A stretch of DNA of 64,000 nt from Fumia sp045645505. GTDB taxonomy: Bacteria > Bacillota > Clostridia > Oscillospirales > Ruminococcaceae. Below are positions 26,902 to 35,821 of the stretch, piece by piece. The position numbers and the translations under genes were made by a program. The DNA lies in the NCBI GenBank assembly GCA_045645505.1, contig JAZRIW010000002.1:124001-188000 (forward strand). Reading direction: 5' to 3'. The first letter of the stretch is position 1; each line of letters begins with the position of its first letter. The notes beneath the pieces were generated by a model. It worked only from the letters and a program-made list of their open reading frames with translations, made no database searches and was not told the origin of the DNA.

Positions 26902-27047
26902 ATGCAGTTTATCACTTTATTACGGCAAATTAATTGCAATTTTATTTTAAAAACTTGCAAAAAATTAATTTTCATTAAAAAAAACGACATAAAAAATGTT
27001 ATTTTTGTAGAAAAGTGCAATTTTTTTAATTTTTATTGCAAAAGCTC

Positions 27048-27076
27048 TTGATTATGATTAAGGAATGGTATATAAT
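27048..27076 (+). promoter_or_regulatory. Sigma-A promoter of gdhA
   Basis: TTGATT and TATAAT are separated by 17 bases, 44 bases upstream of the start codon. Confidence 0.8.
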
Positions 27077-27119
27077 AAATCTTAATTTGATTTTATATAA
27101 TTAATTGGGAGGAATATAT

Positions 27120-28475
27120 ATGGCTTTTAAAAATGCATATCTTAAAAGGGTAATGGAAGATGTTACAAAAAGAAATCCTGATGAGCCCGAATTTTTGCAA
27201 ACAGTTGAAGAAGTTTTAAAATCCTTGGAGCCTATCGCAGAGCAGCATCCGGAATACGAAAAGGCAGCTTTATTCGAAAGAATTACTGAGCCTGAGCGTG
27301 TTATCGAGTTCAGAGTAACTTGGGTTGATGATGCAGGCAAGGTTAATGTGAATCGCGGATATCGCGTACAGTTTAACAGTGCAATTGGTCCTTATAAAGG
27401 TGGATTGCGTTTTGCTTCACATGTTAATTTGTCAGTTATGAAGTTCTTGGGCTTTGAACAGACTTTTAAAAACAGTTTAACCAGCCTTCCTATGGGTGGT
27501 GGTAAAGGTGGCTCCGATTTCGATCCTAATGGAAAGAGCGACGGAGAAATTATGCGTTTCTGTCAGGCATTTATGACTGAATTGCAGCGTCACATCGGTC
27601 CTGACGTTGACGTACCTGCAGGTGATATAGGCGTAGGCGGACGTGAAATCGGATATCTTTTCGGACAGTATAAGCGTATCCGTGGTGCGTATGAAAACGG
27701 CGTTTTGACCGGTAAAGGTCTTTCCTATGGTGGTAGCCTTATTCGTCCTGAAGCTACAGGATATGGTGCAGTTTACTATCTTTGTGAAGTTTTGGATCAT
27801 TTCAAGGATACAATCAAAGGTAAAACAATAGGAATTTCAGGTTTTGGAAATGTTTCCTGGGGTGTTTGTAAAAAAGCAGCTCAGCTTGGCGCTAAGGTTG
27901 TTACTTTGGCAGGTCCTGATGGATACATATATGACCCGGATGGCGTTATAACAGACGAAAAGATTGAATATTTGCTTGAAATGCGCAGTTCCGGCAGAAA
28001 CCGTGTTCAGGATTATGCTGATAAGTTTGGCGTAGAATTTTTCCCCGGCAAAAAACCCTGGGGACAGAAAGTTGACGTTTGTATGCCTTGTGCTTATCAG
28101 AATGAGATTGGTATGGACGAAGCAAACCAGATTATCGCAAACGGAACAAAATATTATATCGAAGTTGCAAATATGCCTACAACTAACGAAGCATTGTTCT
28201 ATCTTATGGATAAAGGACTTGTTGTTGCTCCTTCAAAGGCAGTTAATGCCGGTGGTGTTTCCGTTTCAGGTCTTGAAATGAGCCAGAACTCTGAAAGACT
28301 TGCTTGGAGCGCTGAAGAAGTGGATGAAAAATTGGTTACAATTATGAAGAATATTCATAAGGCTTCTGCAGATGCTGCTGAGCAGTATGGAATGGGTTAC
28401 AACCTTGTTGCAGGTGCTAATATTGCAGGATTTATAAAAGTTGCAGATGCTATGATGGCACAGGGACTTGTATAA
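27120..28475 (+). CDS. gdhA: Glutamate dehydrogenase (hexameric, GdhA type)
   Basis: This enzyme interconverts 2-oxoglutarate plus ammonia and glutamate. From the ATG at 27120, with GGGAGG seven bases upstream, it has 451 residues, the usual length of the small hexameric class. Substrate-site lysines lie in GPYKGGLRF and PMGGGKGGSDF; PAGDIGVGGREIGY follows. The nucleotide-binding loop reads GISGFGNVSWG. Cofactor choice is not certain from sequence alone, but this subfamily is often NADP-linked and biosynthetic. A TTG-initiated extension at 27105 overlaps the ribosome-binding site and is rejected. The gene is monocistronic. Confidence 0.95.
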   Translation: MAFKNAYLKRVMEDVTKRNPDEPEFLQTVEEVLKSLEPIAEQHPEYEKAALFERITEPERVIEFRVTWVDDAGKVNVNRGYRVQFNSAIGPYKGGLRFASHVNLSVMKFLGFEQTFKNSLTSLPMGGGKGGSDFDPNGKSDGEIMRFCQAFMTELQRHIGPDVDVPAGDIGVGGREIGYLFGQYKRIRGAYENGVLTGKGLSYGGSLIRPEATGYGAVYYLCEVLDHFKDTIKGKTIGISGFGNVSWGVCKKAAQLGAKVVTLAGPDGYIYDPDGVITDEKIEYLLEMRSSGRNRVQDYADKFGVEFFPGKKPWGQKVDVCMPCAYQNEIGMDEANQIIANGTKYYIEVANMPTTNEALFYLMDKGLVVAPSKAVNAGGVSVSGLEMSQNSERLAWSAEEVDEKLVTIMKNIHKASADAAEQYGMGYNLVAGANIAGFIKVADAMMAQGLV

Positions 28476-28492
28476 AATAAAATAAAATTTTT

Positions 28493-28524
28493 AATCGGCA
28501 CGTTTTTACGTGCCGATTTTTTTA
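28493..28524 (+). terminator. Terminator after gdhA
   Basis: AATCGGCACG pairs with CGTGCCGATT across a TTTTTA loop and is followed by a T run. Confidence 0.93.
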
Positions 28525-28595
28525 TAAAACGACTTTTTTAATTTGTGTTTTTATGTTATACTATAATAAGACTTGTTTAAGGAAAGGGGATAAGC

Positions 28596-29342
28596 TTGGT
28601 GGATATATTTTTACTGGTTACAGGCACTTTGCTGTTAATATATGTTATTATCGTTACCTTTTCTTTAGGCGCAGTACCTTTTAATACAGTTTTATTTATA
28701 TTGGGTGCTTTGATGATTATTTTTGGCGTATTGGATTTAAAATTTTTTTGTATATCAAAAATTTTCAAATTGAAAAAAGTTTTAATTTTTGTTATTATAT
28801 TATTGTTATCTGTTTTTGGAGTTTTGGAATTTTTAGTTATATCAGGAGCTACTGATAAAAATAAAGATGAAGCCGACTATGTAGTAGTGCTTGGTGCGGG
28901 ACTTCGTGGTGAGGAAATCAGTTTAACTTTAAAGCAACGTTTAGATGCTACGTTAGAAATTTTTAAAGGGGAAACTGTGATAGTAACAGGCGGACAAGGA
29001 TATAATGAAACTATCCCTGAAGCGGTTGCTATGAAAAAATATCTTGTGGAGAATGGGTTATCTGAAGAGAAAATTATACTTGAGGATAAGTCTGAAAATA
29101 CAAAAGAAAATCTTGATAATGCAAAAAACATTATTAAAGAGCATAGCGGTAAAGAGTTATCTGATGTGAAGGTAAAGATTATAACAAGTGATTATCATTG
29201 TTACAGGGCTAAAATGCTTGCTGAAAGGCAGGGGTACTTTAATATAAGCTCTTATGGCGCTCGAAGTCATCCGCTTTTAGTACCTTCTCATTATATAAGA
29301 GAAGCTTTGGCGTTGGCGAAATCATTTATTTTGGATAAATAG
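28596..29342 (+). CDS. YdcF/ElyC-family (DUF218) membrane protein
   Basis: The protein has about 248 residues. Three hydrophobic segments occupy the first 80 residues, followed by a soluble DUF218 domain: ADYVVVLGAGLRG, IVTGGQGYNETIPEA, ILEDKSENTKENL and the late IITSDYHCYRAKM. These blocks match YdcF, SanA and ElyC, which affect envelope integrity and peptidoglycan precursor metabolism; the reaction is unsettled. The start is either TTG 28596 or GTG 28599; AAAGGGGA sits slightly better for the GTG. The DnaD gene begins 12 bases after the stop, so the two are co-transcribed. Confidence 0.85.
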   Translation: MVDIFLLVTGTLLLIYVIIVTFSLGAVPFNTVLFILGALMIIFGVLDLKFFCISKIFKLKKVLIFVIILLLSVFGVLEFLVISGATDKNKDEADYVVVLGAGLRGEEISLTLKQRLDATLEIFKGETVIVTGGQGYNETIPEAVAMKKYLVENGLSEEKIILEDKSENTKENLDNAKNIIKEHSGKELSDVKVKIITSDYHCYRAKMLAERQGYFNISSYGARSHPLLVPSHYIREALALAKSFILDK

Positions 29343-29353
29343 GAGGTGATGTC

Positions 29354-30265
29354 GTGGGAATTTCTGTAAATGGAGGAGAATATTCTTCTTTTATAGCTTT
29401 GCCGGTTGAAGTAATAGATAAGTATCTGTCTGTTGCAAGTGGCGTGTATATTAAGGTTTTACTGGCAATTATAAGGCACAATTCTATAGATATAAAGAAG
29501 ATAGCTCAATGGATTTCTGTGCCAAAAGAGGATGTTTTAGAGGCAGTGGGATATTGGAAATCTGTTGGAGTGTTGTCTAATAGCGATTCTCCCAAAGCAG
29601 AAAACAAACATCACGATACTGCTGTCACCTTAAATGATATAAGCTCAGAAAGAGTATCTGAGCAAATTGATAATAATCATCAGGTGAAGTTTTTGCTTTG
29701 CACGGCAGAGGCATTGTATGGAAGGCCGCTTACATCAACCGAACAAAAAGGGTTAGTTTATATAAATGAAGTTATCGGACTTTCTGCTGATGTTATAATT
29801 ATGGCGGTGGAATATTGTGTTTCGATAGGAAAATCGCATTTCAATTATATTCAGAAACTTTGTGCAGCTTGGGCTGATGACGAGGTTAATACGCTTGAAC
29901 GTGCTGAAAAGGAGATAAAGCGACTCACGGAGAACAGAGGACGAGAAGGACAGGTGCGTATAGCTTTTGGAATAGAAGAACGTGCTTTGACTGCGACAAA
30001 CAGAAATTATATAGCAAACTGGTTTAATGATGGATTTGATATAGATATGATTAAACTTGCATATGAACGCACTGTTGACAGAATAGGAAAACTTTCTTTT
30101 CCGTATATAAATAAGATTTTACTGTCTTGGAAAGAAAAAGGTATTTTTACAGAAAGTGATTTGAATACTAAAGAAGTTTCACTCAAGGTTGATAAAAAAA
30201 GCAAAAGTACAGCTACATATGATATTAAGAAATTTGAAGAGCTTGGATTGAAGGTACCTAAATAA
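29354..30265 (+). CDS. DnaD-domain replication initiation protein
   Basis: This 303-residue protein starts with GTG behind AGGAGGTGA. The N-terminal ~80 residues resemble a winged-helix oligomerisation domain. Two DnaD/DnaB_2-type C-terminal domains follow: residues about 110-190 (LYGRPLTSTEQKGLVYI, YIQKLCAAWADDEV) and about 210-280 (ALTATNRNYIANWF, FPYINKILLSWKEKGI), the latter carrying the typical YxxxILxxW motif. DnaD proteins remodel origin DNA and help load the replicative helicase in Firmicutes. The gene directly precedes a DnaI/DnaC-type loader, which supports that role. Confidence 0.9.
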   Translation: MGISVNGGEYSSFIALPVEVIDKYLSVASGVYIKVLLAIIRHNSIDIKKIAQWISVPKEDVLEAVGYWKSVGVLSNSDSPKAENKHHDTAVTLNDISSERVSEQIDNNHQVKFLLCTAEALYGRPLTSTEQKGLVYINEVIGLSADVIIMAVEYCVSIGKSHFNYIQKLCAAWADDEVNTLERAEKEIKRLTENRGREGQVRIAFGIEERALTATNRNYIANWFNDGFDIDMIKLAYERTVDRIGKLSFPYINKILLSWKEKGIFTESDLNTKEVSLKVDKKSKSTATYDIKKFEELGLKVPK

Positions 30266-30289
30266 TTGTTAAGAAATTGGTGATTTGAA

Positions 30290-31276
30290 ATGAAAAATGA
30301 TATTTTAGATAAGGCTTTGAAAATTTTGGAAGGTCGCAGACTTAAATCGGAAATTGAACAAGCAAGAAAAATTGAAGAAATGTATGAAAAATTGCCTCAG
30401 ATTATAGATATTAGGAAAGAATTAGCATTAACTTCTGTGAAACTTTCAAAGCTTATTATTTCAAAACAGAAAGATATTTCTTCGGGAATTGAAGAAATTA
30501 AAACAGCGAATATTGCTTTGCAGGATATGGAAAAGAAACTTTTAAAAACGAACGGATATCCTGAAGATTATCTGGAGGTAAAGCATATATGCGGTATATG
30601 TAATGATACCGGTTATGTTGAAAATAAGCGTTGCAAATGTCTTGAAACCGTTATAAAAAATGTGAATATTGATAAAATCAACAGCACTTCAGCTTTGAAA
30701 TTATCTGATTTTTCTGATTTTAAATTGAGATATTACAGCAAAGAAAAAGATGAAGAATCAAATACTGTACCTTTTGAACTGATGTCTGATATTTATGATT
30801 TTTGCATTAAATATGCTGATAAATTCAATGAAAATTCAAAGGGTATTTTTATGGCTGGTGGAACTGGACTTGGAAAAACACATCTGTCGCTTTCGATTGC
30901 AAAAAGGGTAATTGAAAAAGGATATATGGTAGCTTATGGTTCCACACAAGACTTTTTGCGTACAATTGAGGCGGAACATTTCGGCAAGGTGGAAAACGAT
31001 AATACATTAGAAACTTTGCTGGATGTTGATTTGCTTATTTTGGATGATTTGGGCACAGAGTTTATATCACAGTTTAATCTTTCGGTGATTTATAATCTTG
31101 TGAATACAAGGTGTAATCGTAACAAAGCTACTATAATAAATACTAACCTTTCGGTAGAAGAATTAGAAGAGCGTTATTCTGAACGTTTGGTATCGAGGTT
31201 TTTATCTTTGTTTACTTTTATGCGTTTTGTCGGTAAAGATATAAGGCAGATTAAATTATTAGAATCATTTAAATAA
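30290..31276 (+). CDS. DnaI/DnaC-type helicase-loader ATPase
   Basis: This 328-residue AAA+ protein has an N-terminal coiled region (about 1-95), a zinc-ribbon-like CGICNDTGYVENKRCKC (Cys4) at about 101-117, the Walker A GGTGLGKTH at about 190, and Walker B LLILDDLG. That architecture is typical of primosomal DnaI/DnaC proteins that place the hexameric DnaB/DnaC helicase on single strands at the origin. The zinc ribbon matches the DnaI helicase-binding domain. It follows the DnaD-domain gene by 24 bases and ends in a strong terminator. A phage origin is unlikely because both genes are the usual chromosomal Clostridia pair. Confidence 0.92.
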   Translation: MKNDILDKALKILEGRRLKSEIEQARKIEEMYEKLPQIIDIRKELALTSVKLSKLIISKQKDISSGIEEIKTANIALQDMEKKLLKTNGYPEDYLEVKHICGICNDTGYVENKRCKCLETVIKNVNIDKINSTSALKLSDFSDFKLRYYSKEKDEESNTVPFELMSDIYDFCIKYADKFNENSKGIFMAGGTGLGKTHLSLSIAKRVIEKGYMVAYGSTQDFLRTIEAEHFGKVENDNTLETLLDVDLLILDDLGTEFISQFNLSVIYNLVNTRCNRNKATIINTNLSVEELEERYSERLVSRFLSLFTFMRFVGKDIRQIKLLESFK

Positions 31277-31318
31277 AAAAAGGCGTTTAAAAACGAAAAG
31301 TTTTTAAACGCCTTTTTT
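31276..31318 (+). terminator. Terminator after the helicase-loader gene
   Basis: A long stem, AAAAGGCGTTTAAAAAC with GTTTTTAAACGCCTTTT, closes on a GAAAA loop and ends in T. Confidence 0.93.
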
Positions 31319-31488
31319 GACCATTAAAATATCGCCCCCACTATTGCGAAGACGATAAAGAACAAAATTATTTTCCATCGGGAAGATGTGAATTATTTTA
31401 ACACAATTTTACAAAAAAATCAATAAAAAATTACAAAAAAATAAAATTTGTCATTTTAAACAAAAATAGGCATTATTTTTTGATGGTT

Positions 31489-32457
31489 TTAACTAAGTGT
31501 TTTGAATTGATATCCTTGTGAGAGGGCGTAATCAATAAAATCACCCAGTATTTGATTATTTGTGCTGCCTACTGTGTGTAAAAGATATATAGCTCCGTCG
31601 TGGAGAGCATTGTTTAATTTTTCTAAAGCTTTCTGGGGTTCCATCTGATTATTTACTTCCCAGTCTTTATAAGCATAACTCCAGAAAACAGTTTTATATC
31701 CAAGCTGTTGCAGTTGTGCTAAAACGCGGTCTGAAAATTCTCCCATCGGAGGGCGGAATAAGGTCATATTATAACCGAAATTTTCAGAAATATAGTTATG
31801 CAAATTCATTGTTTCAGATTCGCAGGTTTCTATTGTTACGGTTGGATAGGATACATGATTGTCGCTGTGGTTTCCTACAAGGTGACCTTCAGCTATCATT
31901 CTTTTTACAAGCTCAGGTTGTTTTTTCGCATAATCCATTGTCACGAAAAATATAGCTTTAATATTTTTTTCTTTCAATGTATCGAGAATAGAAGCGGTAT
32001 ATCCGTTTTCATACCCTTGGTCGAATGTGAGATATATAGTTTTTACATCGTTTTTAATAAAGAAAGCGTCATATTTTCCATATTTTTCCTGAAATTTTAT
32101 TGATGAAATGGGACGATTTTTCTCATCGAGTTGAACACCTTGTCCCCAACCTTGTTTTTTGTTATCAAGTGAATTAAGGTCAATCGTGTCTGGAGTGATG
32201 TGAATTTCAGCAGGAATATCAGAGGAAGCACCGGAAATCGGTGCCCCTTCTGAAGATTCTGGTGTAGAGTTTTTTGAAGTGTCAAAATCCATTTTACTTT
32301 CCAAATCGGATAATCCGGAGCTTACACCGGATTCGACTTTGGAAATACCTGAATTGATATCACTACTCAAGTTTGATGAATCATTTTTCTTTTCTCCACA
32401 GCCTACTAATAATGTTGTGGCGATAAGACCTAATAAAAAGATTTTAAGCATTTTCAT
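31489..32457 (-). CDS. PdaA-like polysaccharide deacetylase lipoprotein
   Basis: The 322-residue protein has a lipoprotein signal (LLVGC, lipidated Cys20), a Ser-rich linker to about residue 100, and a NodB-type deacetylase domain. The domain matches the PdaA branch: LTFDQGYENGYT at about 143-154, NHSDNH with the metal-type histidines, RPPMGEFS, and a late LHTVGSTN. PdaA makes muramic delta-lactam in the spore cortex. As in PdaA, the second Asp of the usual TFDD metal motif is absent (Gln147 here; PdaA itself has Asn). AAAGGAGTG lies before the ATG. Sporulation genes elsewhere in the window fit a cortex role, but a vegetative peptidoglycan deacetylase is possible. Confidence 0.85.
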   Translation of the reverse strand: MKMLKIFLLGLIATTLLVGCGEKKNDSSNLSSDINSGISKVESGVSSGLSDLESKMDFDTSKNSTPESSEGAPISGASSDIPAEIHITPDTIDLNSLDNKKQGWGQGVQLDEKNRPISSIKFQEKYGKYDAFFIKNDVKTIYLTFDQGYENGYTASILDTLKEKNIKAIFFVTMDYAKKQPELVKRMIAEGHLVGNHSDNHVSYPTVTIETCESETMNLHNYISENFGYNMTLFRPPMGEFSDRVLAQLQQLGYKTVFWSYAYKDWEVNNQMEPQKALEKLNNALHDGAIYLLHTVGSTNNQILGDFIDYALSQGYQFKTLS

Positions 32458-32559
32458 TTTGAAGTTACACTCCTTTTTGTGTTTGTGCGTGTGTATATAA
32501 TCACTGCACGCTGTTATTATGTCCGCATTTAAATTATTTAAAACAAAAAAATAATGGAA

Positions 32560-32592
32560 TAAAAATGCTCCCTAAAATCAGAAGGAAGCATA
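32560..32592 (-). terminator. Terminator after the minus-strand XRE gene
   Basis: Read on the minus strand, TATGCTTCCTT pairs imperfectly with AGGGAGCAT and is followed by TTTTTAT. It lies just after the stop of the XRE gene at 32597. Confidence 0.75.
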
Positions 32593-32596
32593 GTTA

Positions 32597-33283
32597 TTAC
32601 TTTATTTTATTTTCACTGTTCTGGATTAAATTAAATAATGATGAGGCATACTGCGGATACTCTGAGGAAAGATTTTCACTTGTAATATTTATTTTTTCTC
32701 TTGTTTCAGATGATATGAGCTTTTTATTGCCTTTCCCCGAAGTCAGTAAATTTACTTCTGCTTCAAGTTCAGCCATGGTAGAAAGGGATTTTGCAGTATA
32801 AAGATATTTTGATATCATAAAAATTCCCTGTTCATTTTTGGAGTTGAGGCTGAATATAGTTCTGAAAACACGATAAACTGAAATCATAAGGAAATCAGAA
32901 ATTTTCAAAGTAAGCTCTTTACAGTTGATTTTTTGCAGAAAATCGAATAAAATATTTAAAGAGTTAAAAATAAGTTTTTTGTTTAAGATTGGAATAATAC
33001 TCCCTTTTACACGGTTATCGTTGTTTCCGATTTCCGGTTCGGGTATATCTTCCACAGAAATAGTTTTACCTGTTCTTTCAGGCGAACGGCCCAGTAAAAA
33101 ATCGCAAGATACATTATAATAGTCAGCGGCTTTTACGACAAAATCAAGTCCACATTCACGAATTCCTTTTTCATAATGTGAAAGCAGTGCTTGAGAAATA
33201 TTAAGTTCCGAGGCAGCCTTTTTTTGACTAATGCCACGTTCTTTTCTCAATAAAGAGAGTATTCTCGGAAATTCCGAATTCAT
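32597..33283 (-). CDS. XRE-family regulator with helical C-terminal region
   Basis: The protein is 228 residues from the ATG at 33283, which has GGAGTG upstream; the apparent earlier GTG is part of that site. Residues about 5-70 form a Cro/C1-type helix-turn-helix (ILSLLRKERGISQKKAA, SQALLSHYEKGIRECG, YYNVSCDFLLG). The remaining 150 residues are helical and hydrophilic, without a recognised domain. It is divergent from the histidine phosphatase gene, and the 240-base region between them holds palindromes that could be operators. A role in stress or sporulation control is possible but not shown. Confidence 0.85.
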   Translation of the reverse strand: MNSEFPRILSLLRKERGISQKKAASELNISQALLSHYEKGIRECGLDFVVKAADYYNVSCDFLLGRSPERTGKTISVEDIPEPEIGNNDNRVKGSIIPILNKKLIFNSLNILFDFLQKINCKELTLKISDFLMISVYRVFRTIFSLNSKNEQGIFMISKYLYTAKSLSTMAELEAEVNLLTSGKGNKKLISSETREKINITSENLSSEYPQYASSLFNLIQNSENKIK

Positions 33284-33377
33284 TTTTATCACTCCGATAT
33301 ATATTATAAATTAAGTTGAACTTTAAATTCATTATAACTGGCGTGGCAATTTAGCATAAAAAGGTTTTTTCGTTAAA

Positions 33378-33454
33378 TTGTACCTTTAATTTACAAGATT
33401 TGATAAGTCAACGTACAGTAAATTATATATTAAAAGATACAACTTGTAAAGGTT
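33378..33454. promoter_or_regulatory. Candidate operator palindromes in a divergent intergenic region
   Basis: Two related palindromes are present: TTGTA-N9-TACAA at 33378-33396 and TTGTAAA-N7-TTTACAA at 33434-33454. They lie between the XRE gene and the histidine phosphatase gene, upstream of a TATAAT box at 33544. Such repeats would suit a dimeric HTH protein. The region is AT-rich, so chance matches are possible. Confidence 0.35.
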
Positions 33455-33579
33455 TTTTTTACAATTTAAAAAAATTTGTTGAAATTGATGTAAATTTTGA
33501 GTTTTTTTTGTGAAATACGTTGTTTTTTTTATGTGTTTTACTATATAATATAAGTATTATCATAATTGGAGGTTTCATT

Positions 33580-34245
33580 TTGATTTCATATAAAATATAT
33601 TTTATACGACATGGTTTGACCGAAGGCAATAAAGAGGGAAGATATATTGGTTCTACTGATGTGCCTCTGAGTGCTGAAGGAAAAAAAGAATTATTTAATC
33701 TTAAAGAAGATTTTGAGTATCCTGATGTTCAGAAAGTTTATACTTCACCTTTACAAAGATGCCTTGATACTGCAGAAATTTTATATCCTGACAGAATGAT
33801 TCATATTGTGGATAAAATAAAAGAGTATGATTTCGGGAGTTTTGAGGGTAAATCCATTGATGAGTTAAAATCGGACAAGAGCTTTAAAAAATGGATTGAA
33901 AGTGGTATGAAAATAGTTCCCGAAGGTGCTGAGGATATGCAGAAGTTTTTAAAAAGGTGCGATGAGGGAATAGAAGAAATCGTTATGGATATGATGAAAA
34001 ATAAAATAAGAGAGGCAGCGGTTGTTACACATGGAGGCGTAATTATGAATATGCTTTCAATGTATGGGTATCCAAAACGTGAACCATTTTATTGGAGTGT
34101 AAAAAACGGACATGGATATACAGCACTTTTCAATGCACAGCTTTGGCAACGTGACAGAGTATTTGAGATTTTTGATGCGATACCTTATAATGATGACAGC
34201 TTAGAGCCAATGGGATATGGGATTTTTGATTTAGAAGAAGAATAA
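33580..34245 (+). CDS. Histidine phosphatase (phosphoglycerate mutase-like) family protein
   Basis: The chosen start is TTG 33580, nine bases after GGAGGT, giving 222 residues beginning MISYKIYFIRHGLTEGN. The upstream ATG at 33520 would add a hydrophobic run that overlaps the promoter and ribosome-binding site. The catalytic RHG is at residues 10-12; PLSAEGKKE, SPLQRCLDTAEIL, EYDFGSFEGKS and the second His in VVTHGGVIMNML complete the family motifs. Members include CobC-type alpha-ribazole phosphatases and broad-specificity phosphatases; no cobalamin genes are nearby, so the substrate is not predicted. Confidence 0.9.
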   Translation: MISYKIYFIRHGLTEGNKEGRYIGSTDVPLSAEGKKELFNLKEDFEYPDVQKVYTSPLQRCLDTAEILYPDRMIHIVDKIKEYDFGSFEGKSIDELKSDKSFKKWIESGMKIVPEGAEDMQKFLKRCDEGIEEIVMDMMKNKIREAAVVTHGGVIMNMLSMYGYPKREPFYWSVKNGHGYTALFNAQLWQRDRVFEIFDAIPYNDDSLEPMGYGIFDLEEE

Positions 34246-34260
34246 AGAAAGGAATTCGTT

Positions 34261-35019
34261 TTGGCTTATAATCTGCGTAAAAAAATAAAAAAAGAGGCAA
34301 TAAAAAAGCTTTATAAACTTAAGGGCAGAGTGGCTTTATGTTTTATAATTTTGCGCTTTGTTTTTATATTGTTTTTGGGGTTGAGGTGTTTATTGCCTAA
34401 TCTTTTTAAAATAGACTTTTTAAGCGCGGACGGAAAATTCAGCACATCATTTGTGATATATCTTTTGGCATTTTGGATATTGTATTTTTTAATTATTTCG
34501 CCTATGAGATGTGGACTTAAAAGATGGTATTTTAAAGAGGCAAAATCAATAAGAATGAAACCTTTTAATATATTTTATTATTTTAGAAATTTTAAAAGAT
34601 TTTTTAGTTGTATTTCTTTAAAGCTTATAGTAGCTTTAAAAATTACAGCTTTTGGGATATTGATTTTTTCACCTTTACTTTTTATATTAACAGGGTTTAT
34701 TTATACTTTTAACTATGCTTCTGCAGAAGCAGTTGTTTCAAGAATTGTACTTTTTTTAATTATTATTGTGTTGTTTTTCCTGCAAACTTTGTTTATGTAT
34801 ATTTTTTCGTTGCGGTATTTTATGGCAGAATATTTTCTGGCTGAAGAATTAAAAGTGAAAGAATGCTTAAAGCTTTCAAAAGATGTTATGCGTGATAAAA
34901 TAAAAGAAATATTTTTGATAAAGATATATTTTCTTATTTTGTTCATCTTGCCGTTTCGAAAGTCGTATTCTCAAATGACATTAGCGCTTTTTGCGTGTGA
35001 ATTGACCAAAAAGGAGTAA
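34261..35019 (+). CDS. Hydrophobic membrane protein, DUF975-like
   Basis: This 252-residue protein begins with TTG behind AAAGGAAT. It has about five transmembrane segments (near 25-45, 65-85, 125-150, 160-190, 215-235) and a basic N-terminus. The arrangement, with YFMAEYFLAEE followed by LKLSKDVMRDK, resembles DUF975 proteins, where a similar segment precedes the last membrane helix. No catalytic residue is evident. It lies 15 bases after the phosphatase gene and 4 bases before proB, so all are probably one operon. Function is unknown. Confidence 0.65.
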   Translation: MAYNLRKKIKKEAIKKLYKLKGRVALCFIILRFVFILFLGLRCLLPNLFKIDFLSADGKFSTSFVIYLLAFWILYFLIISPMRCGLKRWYFKEAKSIRMKPFNIFYYFRNFKRFFSCISLKLIVALKITAFGILIFSPLLFILTGFIYTFNYASAEAVVSRIVLFLIIIVLFFLQTLFMYIFSLRYFMAEYFLAEELKVKECLKLSKDVMRDKIKEIFLIKIYFLILFILPFRKSYSQMTLALFACELTKKE

Positions 35020-35023
35020 AAAA

Positions 35024-35821
35024 ATGATTAGTAAAGCATCAGAGGGTAAGAGAATTGTAGTTAAGGTGGGGACTTCTACCTTGGCACATAAAACCGGACT
35101 TTTAAATATTCAAAGAATGGAAAGACTTGTCAAGGTACTTTCCGACCTTAAAAATTCAGGGAAAGAAATTATTCTTGTTTCTTCCGGAGCAATTGGCGTA
35201 GGTGCCGGTAAGATAGGCCTTAAGGAACGACCTGCGGAAATTCCCGTAAGACAAGCTTGTGCGGCAATAGGTCAGTGTGAGCTTATGTATTGCTATGATA
35301 AATATTTTTCTGAATATAATCATACCGTGGCACAGGTATTGATGACACGTGATATTATAGACCATAAAGAAAGAGAAAAGCACGTTGTAAATACTTTGAT
35401 GAATCTTCTTAATTTTGGAGTTATTCCGGTTATCAATGAGAACGATACTGTTTCAACCGAAGAAATTGAATTTGGAGATAATGATACTCTTTCTGCGATT
35501 GTAGGAACTTTGGTTGATACAGATTTACTTATTATTTTAAGCGATATTGATGGGGTTTATAATAAAAATCCCCGTCTCTATGACGATGCACAACTGATTC
35601 TTAAGATAGAAAAAATTGATAATGATATAAAGGCTTTGGCTGGTGGTGAAGGTTCACATCTGGGCACCGGTGGTATGGTTACAAAGCTCAGTGCGGCACA
35701 GATAGGCCTTGATGCAGGATTTCCCACTATCATTATGAACGGAAATCAGCCTGAAAAATTGTATGATTTATTTAATGATAAGCCTGTCGGCACTTTTATC
35801 GGTAACAAAGGAGATAAATAA
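35024..35821 (+). CDS. proB: Glutamate 5-kinase, short form without PUA domain
   Basis: ProB phosphorylates glutamate at the gamma carboxyl group, the first step of proline synthesis. The 265-residue protein has the amino-acid kinase fold: VVKVGTSTLAHKTG at the start, ILVSSGAIGVG, NENDTVS and GTGGMVTKLSAA. The C-terminal PUA domain found in the ~370-residue E. coli enzyme is absent, as in several Firmicutes. Its stop codon overlaps the proA start by one base, so the two are translationally coupled. Feedback inhibition by proline is likely from the family. Confidence 0.96.
   Translation: MISKASEGKRIVVKVGTSTLAHKTGLLNIQRMERLVKVLSDLKNSGKEIILVSSGAIGVGAGKIGLKERPAEIPVRQACAAIGQCELMYCYDKYFSEYNHTVAQVLMTRDIIDHKEREKHVVNTLMNLLNFGVIPVINENDTVSTEEIEFGDNDTLSAIVGTLVDTDLLIILSDIDGVYNKNPRLYDDAQLILKIEKIDNDIKALAGGEGSHLGTGGMVTKLSAAQIGLDAGFPTIIMNGNQPEKLYDLFNDKPVGTFIGNKGDK

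Noticed and set aside
31330..31380. A minus-strand hydrophobic frame resembling a small transmembrane peptide (WKIILFFIVFAIVGAIF)
   Set aside because: No start codon or ribosome-binding site is in frame; a stop lies a few codons upstream.
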